This document shows, piece by piece, positions 36,204 to 44,037 of a stretch of 64,000 nucleotides of DNA. The stretch is taken from the NCBI GenBank assembly GCA_009379995.1, contig WHSR01000002.1:1-64000 (forward strand), in the 5' to 3' direction. Below the pieces are notes generated by a model. That model was not told the origin of the DNA. It ran no database searches and was given only the letters and a program-made list of their open reading frames with translations. The translations under genes and the position numbers were made by a program. This DNA is from Streptosporangiales bacterium (GTDB taxonomy: Bacteria; Actinomycetota; Actinomycetes; Streptosporangiales; WHSR01). Numbering within the stretch: position 1 is the stretch's first letter; the number at the start of each line of letters is the position of its first letter.

Positions 36204-36239
36204 TGCTGGCTGGGCCTCGTGGGCCCTTGCCAGCCAGCA
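36204..36239 (+). promoter_or_regulatory. Stable hairpin in the glmM leader
   Basis: Perfect 10-bp arms TGCTGGCTGG (36204-36213) and CCAGCCAGCA (36230-36239) with a possible inner GCC/GGC pairing, 23 bases before the glmM ATG. It could be the terminator of rplM-rpsI or a leader structure of glmM. Confidence 0.5.
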
Positions 36240-36262
36240 CCGAGAGCCTTGAGGTTTCCTTC

Positions 36263-37606
36263 ATGAGCCGACTCTTTGGTACCGACGGGGTCCGGGGAAT
36301 CGCAAACCGCGACCTGACGGCCGAGCTCGCGCTCGGGCTCTCCGTGGCCGCCGCCCAGGTGCTCGGCGACGAGGGCGCGTTCGTCGGGCGACGCCCCACG
36401 GCGGTCGTCGGGCGGGACCCGCGGGCATCCGGAGAGTTCCTCGAGGCCGCCGTCGTCGCCGGGCTCGCCAGCGCGGGCGTCGACGTGCTCCGTCTCGGGG
36501 TACTGCCGACCCCCGCGGTGGCGCACCTCACCGATGCGCTGGACGCCGACCTCGGAGTGGTGCTCTCGGCGAGCCACAATCCGGCGCCCGACAACGGCAT
36601 CAAGTTCTTCGCGCGGGGCGGCCACAAACTTCCCGACGAGGTCGAGGACGCTATCGAGGCGCGGCTCCGTCAGCAGTCGTCGCGCCCGGTCGGCCCCGGT
36701 GTCGGCCGGGTCCGCGACGCGTACGGCGAGGCCGAACGCTACGTCGATCACCTCGTTGCCACCGTTCCGCATCCCTTGGACGGGCTGCGGGTGGTCGTCG
36801 ACTGCGCGCACGGCGCCGCGTACGCGGTCGCGCCGCAGGCGCTGCGGCGTGCTGGGGCCGAGGTCGTGGCGATCGGCGCCCGACCCGATGGGCTCAACAT
36901 CAACGACGGCTGCGGCTCCACCCACCTCGACATGTTGCGCAAGGCAGTCGTCGAGCAGGGCGCCTCCGTCGGCATCGCGCACGATGGCGACGCCGACAGG
37001 TGTCTGGCCGTGAGCGCCGACGGCGAGGTGGTGGATGGCGATCAGATAATGGCGATCCTGGCGACCTCGATGCGGGAGTGGGGGCGGCTGCGGCACGACA
37101 CGGTGGTGGTCACCGTGATGTCGAACCTCGGCTTCAAGATCGCGATGCGGGAGCAGGGGATCAACGTCGCCGAGACCAAGGTGGGAGACCGGTACGTCCT
37201 CGAGGCCATGAGGAAGGGCGACTACGTCCTCGGCGGTGAGCAGTCGGGCCACATCGTCATGCTCGACCACGCGACCACCGGCGACGGGCTGCTGACCGCG
37301 CTGCACCTACTGGGTGCGGTGGCCCGCGGCGGGCTCCCGCTGGACGAGCTGGCGCGGGTGATGAGCCGGCTGCCGCAGGTCCTGGTCAACGTGCAGGGTG
37401 TGGACAAGTCCCGAGCCGCGGAGTCCGCCGAGCTCGCGGCGGCGGTAGCCGCTGCCGAGGCCGAGCTCGGCGACACCGGACGGGTGCTGATCCGTCCGAG
37501 CGGCACCGAGCCGATGGTCCGGGTGATGGTCGAGGCGCCCAGCGAGGAGCAGGCCCACGGGGTAGCGGATCGCCTCGCCGCGGTCGTACGCTCCGCGCTC
37601 GGCTGA
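36263..37606 (+). CDS. glmM: Phosphoglucosamine mutase
   Basis: Converts glucosamine-6-P to glucosamine-1-P for UDP-GlcNAc and peptidoglycan; 447 residues, normal length. Catalytic phospho-Ser104 lies in SASHNP, Mg site DGDADR at 241-246, sugar-binding GEQSGH, and phosphate loop [12 protein letters not shown] near the C-terminus. ATG at 36263 gives the canonical [11 protein letters not shown] opening. It is separated from glmS by an IS remnant and two minus-strand genes; in many actinobacteria coaA lies here, and it is not seen. Confidence 0.98.
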   Translation: MSRLFGTDGVRGIANRDLTAELALGLSVAAAQVLGDEGAFVGRRPTAVVGRDPRASGEFLEAAVVAGLASAGVDVLRLGVLPTPAVAHLTDALDADLGVVLSASHNPAPDNGIKFFARGGHKLPDEVEDAIEARLRQQSSRPVGPGVGRVRDAYGEAERYVDHLVATVPHPLDGLRVVVDCAHGAAYAVAPQALRRAGAEVVAIGARPDGLNINDGCGSTHLDMLRKAVVEQGASVGIAHDGDADRCLAVSADGEVVDGDQIMAILATSMREWGRLRHDTVVVTVMSNLGFKIAMREQGINVAETKVGDRYVLEAMRKGDYVLGGEQSGHIVMLDHATTGDGLLTALHLLGAVARGGLPLDELARVMSRLPQVLVNVQGVDKSRAAESAELAAAVAAAEAELGDTGRVLIRPSGTEPMVRVMVEAPSEEQAHGVADRLAAVVRSALG

Positions 37607-37631
37607 CCCGCCGCCCCCAACCCCCTTGGTC

Positions 37632-38624
37632 GTGATCTTGCAGAAATTTGAACCGGTCCGGATTTGAATTTCTGGCTCTTCGCTGGTTTGCGTGGGTCAT
37701 GGTGGAAGCGGCGCATTTTGGCGGCGAGTTCGACGGACTCGCCGATTCGGCGGCGGGCGGCCCAGGCCAGCCATTCCTCCAGCAGGAGGACGCGGTCGTC
37801 GCCGCCGGGGGCGAAGACCAGACGTAGTGGTTCTTTGAGCAGGTAGGCGTGGTAGAGGTGGTTGTTGACCTCGCGGATCGGTGACAGCTTGGCGGCCTGC
37901 CGCCCGGTGAGGTCCTGCGGGTTTGTCACCAGCGCGTAGCGGGCGCCTTTTGAGTTCCGGGGCGAGCGCGGTGGAGCCGTGGCGGCGGGCGGTGTTCCAC
38001 ACCCGTCGCCGCACCTGATCGAGGGCCTGGTTGGCCCCATTTGACGACGTGGAAGGGGTCCGTGCACAGCGCCGCGTTCGGGCAGCGCAGCGCCACGGAG
38101 ATGTCGAGGCCGGCGATCCAGTCCGCCCCGTCCGCGCTGACCAACGCGATCTGGGCGCAGCGGTCCTCGCCGAGGACGTCGAAGAAGGCGGCCAACGTCG
38201 TCTTCTGTCGACCCACACCGGCCCACACCGACCCACAGCAGCCGCCCGCTGCCGTGGTCGACCACCACCACCAGATACTTATCCCCCCGGGCGTAGGACA
38301 CCTCATCGATGCCGATGCGGCGCACCCCAGCCAGCCGATCCCCGGCCCCACCAGCCACCGCGGCGTCGGCGTCGGCGTCGTGGTCGGCCATCACCCGGGT
38401 GATGATCGAGCCCACCGTCTCCCAAGCGATCCGCGCCCACGCCGCCACCGCCGCCATAGTCTGAACGAACGCACCCCGTTCCCCTCTCGTCTCGAGACCT
38501 TGAACAGCCCGAAACGTAGAGACCAGGAACGGGGTGCGCCCATCACGACACGCCCAACCACCCACGGAAACCCACGAAGAGCCAGAAATTCAAGATCTGA
38601 GGATTTGAATTTCTGCAAGATCAC
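37632..38624 (-). mobile_element. Decayed ISL3-type insertion sequence
   Basis: About 1 kb bounded by near-identical inverted ends of 50 bp (37632-37682 and 38575-38624), both beginning GTGATCTTGCAGAAATT and ending AATTTCTGGCTCTTCG. Each end also contains its own small inverted repeat. No matching direct repeat of eight bases is seen in the flanks. Inside lies a broken transposase on the minus strand and, near its head, a 13-bp inverted repeat (38470-38482 with 38526-38538). Short for an ISL3 element, so it has probably lost internal DNA. Confidence 0.8.
37640..38565 (-). pseudogene. Transposase remnant, ISL3 family, three frameshifts
   Basis: Catalytic-domain pieces read in order across three frames: RRIGIDEVSYARGDKYLVVV, then AAFFDVLGEDRCAQIALVSADG with PFHVVKW, then NQALDQVRRRVWNTARRHG, then ARYALVTNPQDLTGRQ and REVNNHLYHAYLLKEPLRLVF. 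The breaks are a 10-bp duplication of a GGTGTGGG segment (about 38211-38230), an extra G in a four-G run (38035-38038) and an extra A in a four-A run (37948-37951), read on the minus strand. The N-terminal zinc and helix-turn-helix part usual in ISL3 proteins is missing. Inactive. Confidence 0.8.
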
Positions 38625-38808
38625 GGCGGTGGGGAGGCCGCCGGGCGTGCAGCAGCACGGCCGCCGCGGCCGCCGCGGCCGCCAGGGCGAGGCCGCCGAA
38701 TGCGCCGACGGTGTGGGCGTCGGGCGCGATCACCGACTGACCGCGCAACGCCTGCCAGGCCAGCAGGGCCACGAGGGCGAGATACGTGACGCCAGCGGTC
38801 CACACCAA
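38625..38808 (-). pseudogene. Small membrane protein truncated by the IS
   Basis: From a TTG or GTG start near 38808-38803 the frame reads two hydrophobic segments (around VTYLALVALLAWQAL and VGAFGGLALAAAAAAAAVLLHA) and then runs straight into the IS end, stopping there. About 60 native residues remain. The upstream neighbour (38840-40816) ends 31 bases away, so the two were probably one operon. Original function unknown. Confidence 0.6.
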
Positions 38809-38839
38809 TTACCAGGCGCGCGGTGGGCGCTGTGGACCG

Positions 38840-40816
38840 TTACCGCGTCGCCACCGGTACCGGTTCGCCGGCGGCGTCGAACGCCTCCACCTTGACCTTC
38901 GGCAGGTCGTCGGGCTTGGCGGCGGACGGGCCCGGCACGGCCGCCTCGCGGTCGTAGACCTCCTGGGCGATGCCGCCGGACAGCCGGATCCGCTCGACGT
39001 TCGACCCACCGGCCACGAGGTAGTACCAGCGCCCCGACTCCGCCCGCCACCAGGTGGCGACGGCGCCGGCCTCGGTGATCCCGGCGTCGCGGTACGGCCT
39101 CCGGGTGACGACGTACGTCGCCGCCCGCCGGCCGGTGTCGCCGCCGACGAAGGCGGCAGCCTCGGTCGCCCGGCCGGACACCGCGTCGCTGCCCACGTAC
39201 CGGGCCTTGACGTAGACGAGGGAGACCGGCTCGGTGGCGTCGGGCAGTCGGCCGCGCCACACCACCCCGAGATCGAGCGAATCGACGGTGACGTCCTTGG
39301 CCAGTAGCGCGTCGTCGCACAGCACACCCCGCAGCGCCTGCAACGCCGCCGGCGAGGTGACCGACCGGAGGAGGTTCGCCGCCTCGTCCTTGGAGGGCCG
39401 GATCAAGGCCAGACGCGTGGGGGAGGAGCTGTCCGGGCGGTACACCGCGAATCGCCAGGAGCCCTCGCCCTTCCAGCTCATCAGGAGGGCGGACCTACAC
39501 CCCTGACCCTCCGGGACGCGGAGCGGGGCGGTGACGCCGTCGCTGACCTGCACCGGCCGCCAGTTGGGCCGGCTGGACGCCTCCCGGCTGCCGTCCAGCC
39601 CGGAGCCGTCCAGCCCGGAGACGTTCATCCGGGTCAGCCACGGAGGCACGAGAAACCGCACTCCCGCATCGCCGGCGGTGCCCGATTGTTCGCTTCCCTG
39701 CCCGCTCGCCGGGTCCTCGCCGTGCGCGGTGCTCGCCGACGACTCGCGCGTGTCGCTCACGGTGCCCATCGGCAGCATCGCCCCGAAGGCGCCGGAGGCA
39801 GGCGGGTCGGGCAGCGGCCGTATCGCCAGCCGGGGTATCCCGCCGCCCACGTCGTCCCCGAGCTTCCCTAGGGGGCCGGGCCTGGTGTACTGCGCCAGCA
39901 GGTCGTGCTGGCGCATGAGCACCGTAGTACGGCCGTCGACGTTTCCCGCGAACAGCACCTGAACCCGGTCGCCCCGGTCCGGCCACCAGCGGGGGGTCGG
40001 CCAGTCGTACAGGTCGACGGAGGCGCCACGTCCGGCGAGGTACCAGGCCCGGGCCGCCTCCTGGAGCAACGCGGTGTCGCCGCGGAGGTTCCCGGTCGTC
40101 GGCCAAACGGAGAGGCCCGGCCGCTCCGTCTTGCGCCACTCGCCAGCGGCGACGGTGCGTACCTCGTCCCACGGGTTGGCGGTACGGGTAGCCGCCCCGA
40201 CGGCGGCCCGGATGCCCGCGGTCGCGGCGACGGCCAGCACCAGGGCACCGGCAGCCACCAGGTACCGCCGGCTGAGCCGGGGCAGGAGTTCGAGCCGGGC
40301 GCGTCGCGACACCAGCACTCGGGCCGGATCGAGGTCGGGTCCGGAAAGCAGCTCGCACTGACGGTCCGCGGACAGCCCGGTGGCGGCCTCGACCCGGGCC
40401 AGGGTGACGCCAGGGTCGACGACGGCCCTGCGGCCGGCCGCCGCGAGCTCGCCGAGCGCCTCGTCCTCTTCCAGCCCTTCCAACCGCACGAGCAGGTAGG
40501 CCGCGCGGCTCTCCGGGGTCATCTCGCTGATCTCGGCGCTCAGCCGTCCCGCATCACCGCTGGGCGCGACGGGTTCCATGTGTAGCCGCCAGGACAGCTG
40601 GGCCGGCTTCGGGTGCTGTTCCTCGACGAGAATGTGGCGCAGCACCCGCCCACGGGCTTCCCGATAGTCCGGCCCACCCCCACGCATCGGTCGACGCCGC
40701 AGCGCCCAGCGGGCGAGCCGGTGCGCGCGGGCGAGCTGATGCTCGCCACTGGCGTCCGCGCCGCTCCAGAGCAGAGCAGCTAACCGGACCAACGCAAAAT
40801 GGTGGTCGTCGGTCAT
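38840..40816 (-). CDS. Membrane-anchored protein with a sigma region 4-like head; function unknown
   Basis: 658 residues from ATG at 40816. Residues 80-160 (TPESRAAYLLVRLEGLEEDEALGELAAAG) resemble the helices of sigma-factor region 4 or the cytoplasmic part of related regulators. One membrane segment follows near 185-207 (YLVAAGALVLAVAATAGI), so the remaining 450 residues should be outside. These show repeated VLFAGNVDGR / VLMRQHD-type beta segments but no catalytic motif. Residues 353-378 are encoded by a copy of the short dispersed repeat also found at 60288-60373. An upstream in-frame ATG at 40857 is a possible alternative start. Confidence 0.65.
   Translation of the reverse strand: MTDDHHFALVRLAALLWSGADASGEHQLARAHRLARWALRRRPMRGGGPDYREARGRVLRHILVEEQHPKPAQLSWRLHMEPVAPSGDAGRLSAEISEMTPESRAAYLLVRLEGLEEDEALGELAAAGRRAVVDPGVTLARVEAATGLSADRQCELLSGPDLDPARVLVSRRARLELLPRLSRRYLVAAGALVLAVAATAGIRAAVGAATRTANPWDEVRTVAAGEWRKTERPGLSVWPTTGNLRGDTALLQEAARAWYLAGRGASVDLYDWPTPRWWPDRGDRVQVLFAGNVDGRTTVLMRQHDLLAQYTRPGPLGKLGDDVGGGIPRLAIRPLPDPPASGAFGAMLPMGTVSDTRESSASTAHGEDPASGQGSEQSGTAGDAGVRFLVPPWLTRMNVSGLDGSGLDGSREASSRPNWRPVQVSDGVTAPLRVPEGQGCRSALLMSWKGEGSWRFAVYRPDSSSPTRLALIRPSKDEAANLLRSVTSPAALQALRGVLCDDALLAKDVTVDSLDLGVVWRGRLPDATEPVSLVYVKARYVGSDAVSGRATEAAAFVGGDTGRRAATYVVTRRPYRDAGITEAGAVATWWRAESGRWYYLVAGGSNVERIRLSGGIAQEVYDREAAVPGPSAAKPDDLPKVKVEAFDAAGEPVPVATR
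39682..39760 (-). repeat. Dispersed GTGAGCGAC repeat, copy inside a coding sequence
   Basis: On the minus strand this matches 60288-60373 over about 80 bases with roughly one mismatch in six. It is read in frame here as VSDTRESSASTAHGEDPASG; the other copy reads VSDAREPSARTAHGEYPASG. Confidence 0.85.
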
Positions 40817-40993
40817 AACCCCTCTGCTCCCACACTTTGTATCCTGTTCCGGCGTCATCGTATGGCCATCGGGACCTGCGTATCGGGCAGAGCCCGGAAC
40901 GCGTGGGGATCGCTTCCACCAGCGCTGCGTGACCACCGGATAGCGCGACGCAATTGCAGGTGCCACGGACTCGGTGGGCCGGCCCGCGCCGGG

Positions 40994-40999
40994 TACTCT
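40994..40999 (+). promoter_or_regulatory. Possible -10 box of glmS, leaderless arrangement
   Basis: TACTCT lies seven bases before the glmS ATG and no ribosome-binding site is visible, which would fit a leaderless mRNA. No good -35 box. No sign of a glmS ribozyme in the 190-base upstream gap. Confidence 0.35.
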
Positions 41000-41006
41000 G
41001 ACCGTC

Positions 41007-42854
41007 ATGTGCGGAATCGTGGGGTACGTCGGAGCGAAGCCCGCGCTTTCTGTCGTTATCGACGGACTGCGGCGGCTGGAGTATCGCGGGTACGACTCGG
41101 CCGGGGTGGCGGTGCTCGCGGACGACAAGCTCGCCACCGCCAAGCGCGCCGGCAAGTTGGCCAATCTCGAGGCGGCGCTGGCGGAGCGGTCCTGGCCGGA
41201 GAGCAGCGTCGGGCTCGGCCATACCCGTTGGGCAACGCATGGGCCGCCGAACGACCCCAACGCCCATCCGCACGTGGACTGCACCGGCTCGGTCGCCGTC
41301 GTACACAACGGGATCATCGAGAACTTCGCCGCGCTGCGTACCTGGCTCGAGGGCCGCGGCCACGAGCTGACCTCGGAGACCGACACCGAGGTCGTCGCCC
41401 ACCTGCTGGAGGAGGAGTTGCACGAGGCGGGCGGCCTCGCCGAGGCGATGCGGCGGATATGCGCGCGGCTGGAGGGGGCGTTCACCCTGGTGGCCGTGCA
41501 CTCCGAAGACCCGGAGACAGTGGTCGGCGCCCGCCGCAACTCACCGCTGGTGGTTGGGCGGGGGGACGGCGAGAACTTCCTCGCCAGCGACGTGGCCGCC
41601 TTCATCGCACACACCCGGCAGGCCGTCGAGCTGGGCCAGGACCAGGTGGTCGAGCTGTACCGCGACCGCATAGCGGTGACCGACTTCCACGGCAGCCCGG
41701 CACCGGCTCGGGAGTACCACGTCGACTGGGACGCCTCGGCCGCCGAGAAGGGCGGCTACGAGTACTTCATGCTCAAAGAGATCGCCGAGCAGCCGCGGGC
41801 GGTCGCCGAGACGTTGCTCGGCCGGGTGGGCGAGGACGGCACGCTGACGCTGGACGAGATGCGGCTCTCCGACGACGAGCTCCGCGACATCGACAAGATC
41901 GTCATCGTCGCCTGCGGTACCGCGTACCACGCCGGGCTCATCGCGAAGTACGCGATCGAGCACTGGTGCCGGATCCCCTGCGAGGTGGAGCTGGCGAGCG
42001 AGTTCCGGTACCGCGACCCGATCCTCGACCGGTCGACCCTCGTCATAGCGATCTCTCAGTCCGGCGAGACGCTCGACACGCTCATGGCCGTCAACTACGC
42101 CCGCGAGCAGCGTTCGCGGGTGTTGGCGATCTGCAACGTCAACGGCTCGACGATCCCGCGGGCCTCGGACGCCGTGCTGTACACCCACGCCGGTCCCGAG
42201 GTCGGTGTCGCGGCGACCAAGACGTTCCTCACCCAGCTCGTCGCCTGCAACCTGGTGGGTCTCTACCTCGCCCAGGTGCGGGGCACGAAGTACGGCGACG
42301 AGGTCATTGCCGTCATCCACCAGCTCGCCGCGATGCCGGAGAAGGTCGAGCAGGTGCTCGGCACGGTGGCGCCGGTACGGGCCCTGGCGGGTTCGCTCGC
42401 GGACGCCAAGTGCGTGCTGTTCCTGGGCCGGCACGTGGGCTACCCGGTCGCCTTGGAGGGCGCGCTGAAGCTCAAGGAGCTGGCGTACATGCATGCCGAG
42501 GCGTTCGCCGCTGGGGAGCTGAAGCATGGCCCGATCGCGCTCATCGAGGACGGCCTGCCCGTCGTCGTCGTGGTGCCGCCGAAGCGTGGTCGGGGTCCGC
42601 TGCACGAAAAGATCGTCTCGAACATCCAGGAGATCCGCGCCCGCGGCGCCCGCACGATAGTCATCGCCGAGGAAGGAGACGACAGCGTCGTCGGCTACGC
42701 CGACACGCTCATCGCGGTACCGCAGGCCCCGACCCTGTTGCAGCCGCTGGTGTCGACCGTCCCGCTGCAGGTGTTCGCCTGCGAGCTCGCGCTCGCCAAG
42801 GGGCACGACGTCGACCGGCCCCGCAACCTCGCCAAGTCGGTCACCGTCGAGTAG
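41007..42854 (+). CDS. glmS: Glutamine--fructose-6-phosphate aminotransferase (isomerizing)
   Basis: Makes glucosamine-6-P from fructose-6-P and glutamine; 615 residues. ATG at 41007 places the N-terminal nucleophile Cys directly after Met (MCGIVGYVG). Glutaminase domain with GLGHTRWATHG; two SIS domains with CGTAYHAGL, SQSGETLDT and the C-terminal PRNLAKSVTVE. The product feeds glmM upstream. It converges with the toxin-antitoxin pair 48 bases downstream. Confidence 0.98.
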   Translation: MCGIVGYVGAKPALSVVIDGLRRLEYRGYDSAGVAVLADDKLATAKRAGKLANLEAALAERSWPESSVGLGHTRWATHGPPNDPNAHPHVDCTGSVAVVHNGIIENFAALRTWLEGRGHELTSETDTEVVAHLLEEELHEAGGLAEAMRRICARLEGAFTLVAVHSEDPETVVGARRNSPLVVGRGDGENFLASDVAAFIAHTRQAVELGQDQVVELYRDRIAVTDFHGSPAPAREYHVDWDASAAEKGGYEYFMLKEIAEQPRAVAETLLGRVGEDGTLTLDEMRLSDDELRDIDKIVIVACGTAYHAGLIAKYAIEHWCRIPCEVELASEFRYRDPILDRSTLVIAISQSGETLDTLMAVNYAREQRSRVLAICNVNGSTIPRASDAVLYTHAGPEVGVAATKTFLTQLVACNLVGLYLAQVRGTKYGDEVIAVIHQLAAMPEKVEQVLGTVAPVRALAGSLADAKCVLFLGRHVGYPVALEGALKLKELAYMHAEAFAAGELKHGPIALIEDGLPVVVVVPPKRGRGPLHEKIVSNIQEIRARGARTIVIAEEGDDSVVGYADTLIAVPQAPTLLQPLVSTVPLQVFACELALAKGHDVDRPRNLAKSVTVE

Positions 42855-42902
42855 GGCACGGCCCCTTCGAGTGACGGCCAGGGGGTGCGGCTGGCGGCCG
42901 AA

Positions 42903-43298
42903 TTAGGCTGGCTCGACGCGCTTCACCGTGCCCAGTCGGTCGAGCCCCTTGTCGAACGAGGCGACCGTGCCGGCCCCGGACATCTCGGCGGCCGCCGCTA
43001 TGTAGGCGTCGGCGAAGGCCAAACGCCTTGTCTCGTAGATCTCGATCGCGCGCAACAGGAGGGCCGGGTTGTTCGTGACGATGTTCCGGACACCAAGCAT
43101 CGAACGCAGGCCCGACGCGACGACGGGCCGAGGTATGCGGTAGACCCGCCGCAGCACGTAGACGACCTCCGCGACGATCAGATCCGCAACCCAGAGCTCC
43201 TCCGCGTCGCGCAGGAAACGTTCGGCCGCATCGGCCTGTTCGGGCGGATCCCTTGTGAAGTACCTGACCACGACGTTGGTGTCCAGGAACGCCCTCAC
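42903..43298 (-). CDS. PIN-domain ribonuclease toxin (VapC-like)
   Basis: 131 residues. All four acidic PIN residues are visible: Asp6 (FLDTNVVVRYF), Glu in AEVVYVLRR, Asp in FADAYIAAA and Asp near the end in ASFDKGLDRL. Such proteins cut RNA, often tRNA or rRNA. GTG start overlapping the end of the AbrB-type gene by four bases, so the two are translated together. The active site looks complete. Confidence 0.88.
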   Translation of the reverse strand: MRAFLDTNVVVRYFTRDPPEQADAAERFLRDAEELWVADLIVAEVVYVLRRVYRIPRPVVASGLRSMLGVRNIVTNNPALLLRAIEIYETRRLAFADAYIAAAAEMSGAGTVASFDKGLDRLGTVKRVEPA

Positions 43299-43561
43299 CC
43301 CGGCTCCTCGTCCTCGTCCGGGTCTGGCAGGGTCCAGGCAAGCTCCCGGATCTCGCCCCACGACAGCCCCAGTACCTCCGGGGGGACGGGGACGCTGCCC
43401 TTGAGCTCGAAGAAGTCCGGTACACGGGTCAGGCGCGCCTGGTCGCCTTCGACACGGAACATGACCTGATCTCCTTCCGAGAGCTCCAGCGCTTCCCTGA
43501 CCGCCTTGGGAATCGTGATCTGTCCCTTGGAAGTAAGCCTCGCCATGTAGTCCATACTCAT
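43295..43561 (-). CDS. AbrB/SpoVT-type antitoxin
   Basis: 88 residues from ATG at 43561 (AAGGA seven bases upstream); two later ATGs (43555, 43546) are possible. The N-terminus [19 protein letters not shown]...GDQVMF is the swapped-hairpin AbrB DNA-binding domain; the rest ([19 protein letters not shown]) should bind and cover the PIN toxin. Likely autorepressor of the pair. It is divergent from acpS with about 90 bases between, so its operator probably lies there. Confidence 0.85.
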   Translation of the reverse strand: MSMDYMARLTSKGQITIPKAVREALELSEGDQVMFRVEGDQARLTRVPDFFELKGSVPVPPEVLGLSWGEIRELAWTLPDPDEDEEPG

Positions 43562-43650
43562 TAAGCCATTCCTTACCAAGGCGCCGTGGAAAGGATATCA
43601 GCGAGCCGCGCGACCTGCTTTCTTGTACACAGGCATGCCAGGCTGTAGCC

Positions 43651-44001
43651 GTGATCGTTGGGGTAGGGATCGACGTCGTCGACGTCGGGCGGTTCGAGCG
43701 GGCGCTGCGCCGTACCCCTGGGCTGGCGACGCGGCTGTTCACCGAGGCGGAGCGTGGGCGCTCGCCCCGATCGCTGGCGGCCCGGTTCGCCGCCAAGGAG
43801 GCATTGGCCAAGGCGCTCGGCGCGCCGCCCGGGTTGCGCTGGCTCGACGCGGAGATCCGGTCCGACTCGGGCGGACGTCCCACCCTCGAGACACGCGGCA
43901 CCGTCGCGAGCGTGGCGGAGCGTCTCGGAGTGCGCGGCTGGCACGTGTCGCTCAGCCATGATGGGGACGTCGCCGTCGCCGTGGTGGTGGCCGAAGGGTA
44001 G
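43651..44001 (+). CDS. acpS: Holo-[acyl-carrier-protein] synthase
   Basis: Transfers phosphopantetheine from CoA to acyl carrier protein; 116 residues. Mg ligands Asp8 ([10 protein letters not shown]) and Glu50 ([12 protein letters not shown]) are present, and the [13 protein letters not shown] ending is typical. GTG start. Conserved order glmS, acpS, nnr, alr is kept apart from the toxin-antitoxin insertion. Confidence 0.96.
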   Translation: MIVGVGIDVVDVGRFERALRRTPGLATRLFTEAERGRSPRSLAARFAAKEALAKALGAPPGLRWLDAEIRSDSGGRPTLETRGTVASVAERLGVRGWHVSLSHDGDVAVAVVVAEG

Positions 44002-44017
44002 TGTCCCGTCGGGACAC
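44001..44017. promoter_or_regulatory. Short palindrome GTGTCCC/GGGACAC before the NAD(P)HX repair gene
   Basis: Seven-base perfect arms with a three-base loop directly after the acpS stop. It may be a weak hairpin or an operator. Confidence 0.3.
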
Positions 44018-44037
44018 CAACGATCAATAGACGAAAG

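Noticed and set aside
40817..41006. glmS ribozyme or riboswitch upstream of glmS
   Set aside because: The gap is short, with a -10-like box seven bases from the ATG, and no conserved ribozyme core is visible.
43628..43645. Palindromic GGCATGCC as operator of the AbrB/PIN pair
   Set aside because: An eight-base palindrome in GC-rich DNA is expected often; there is no second copy nearby to support an operator.
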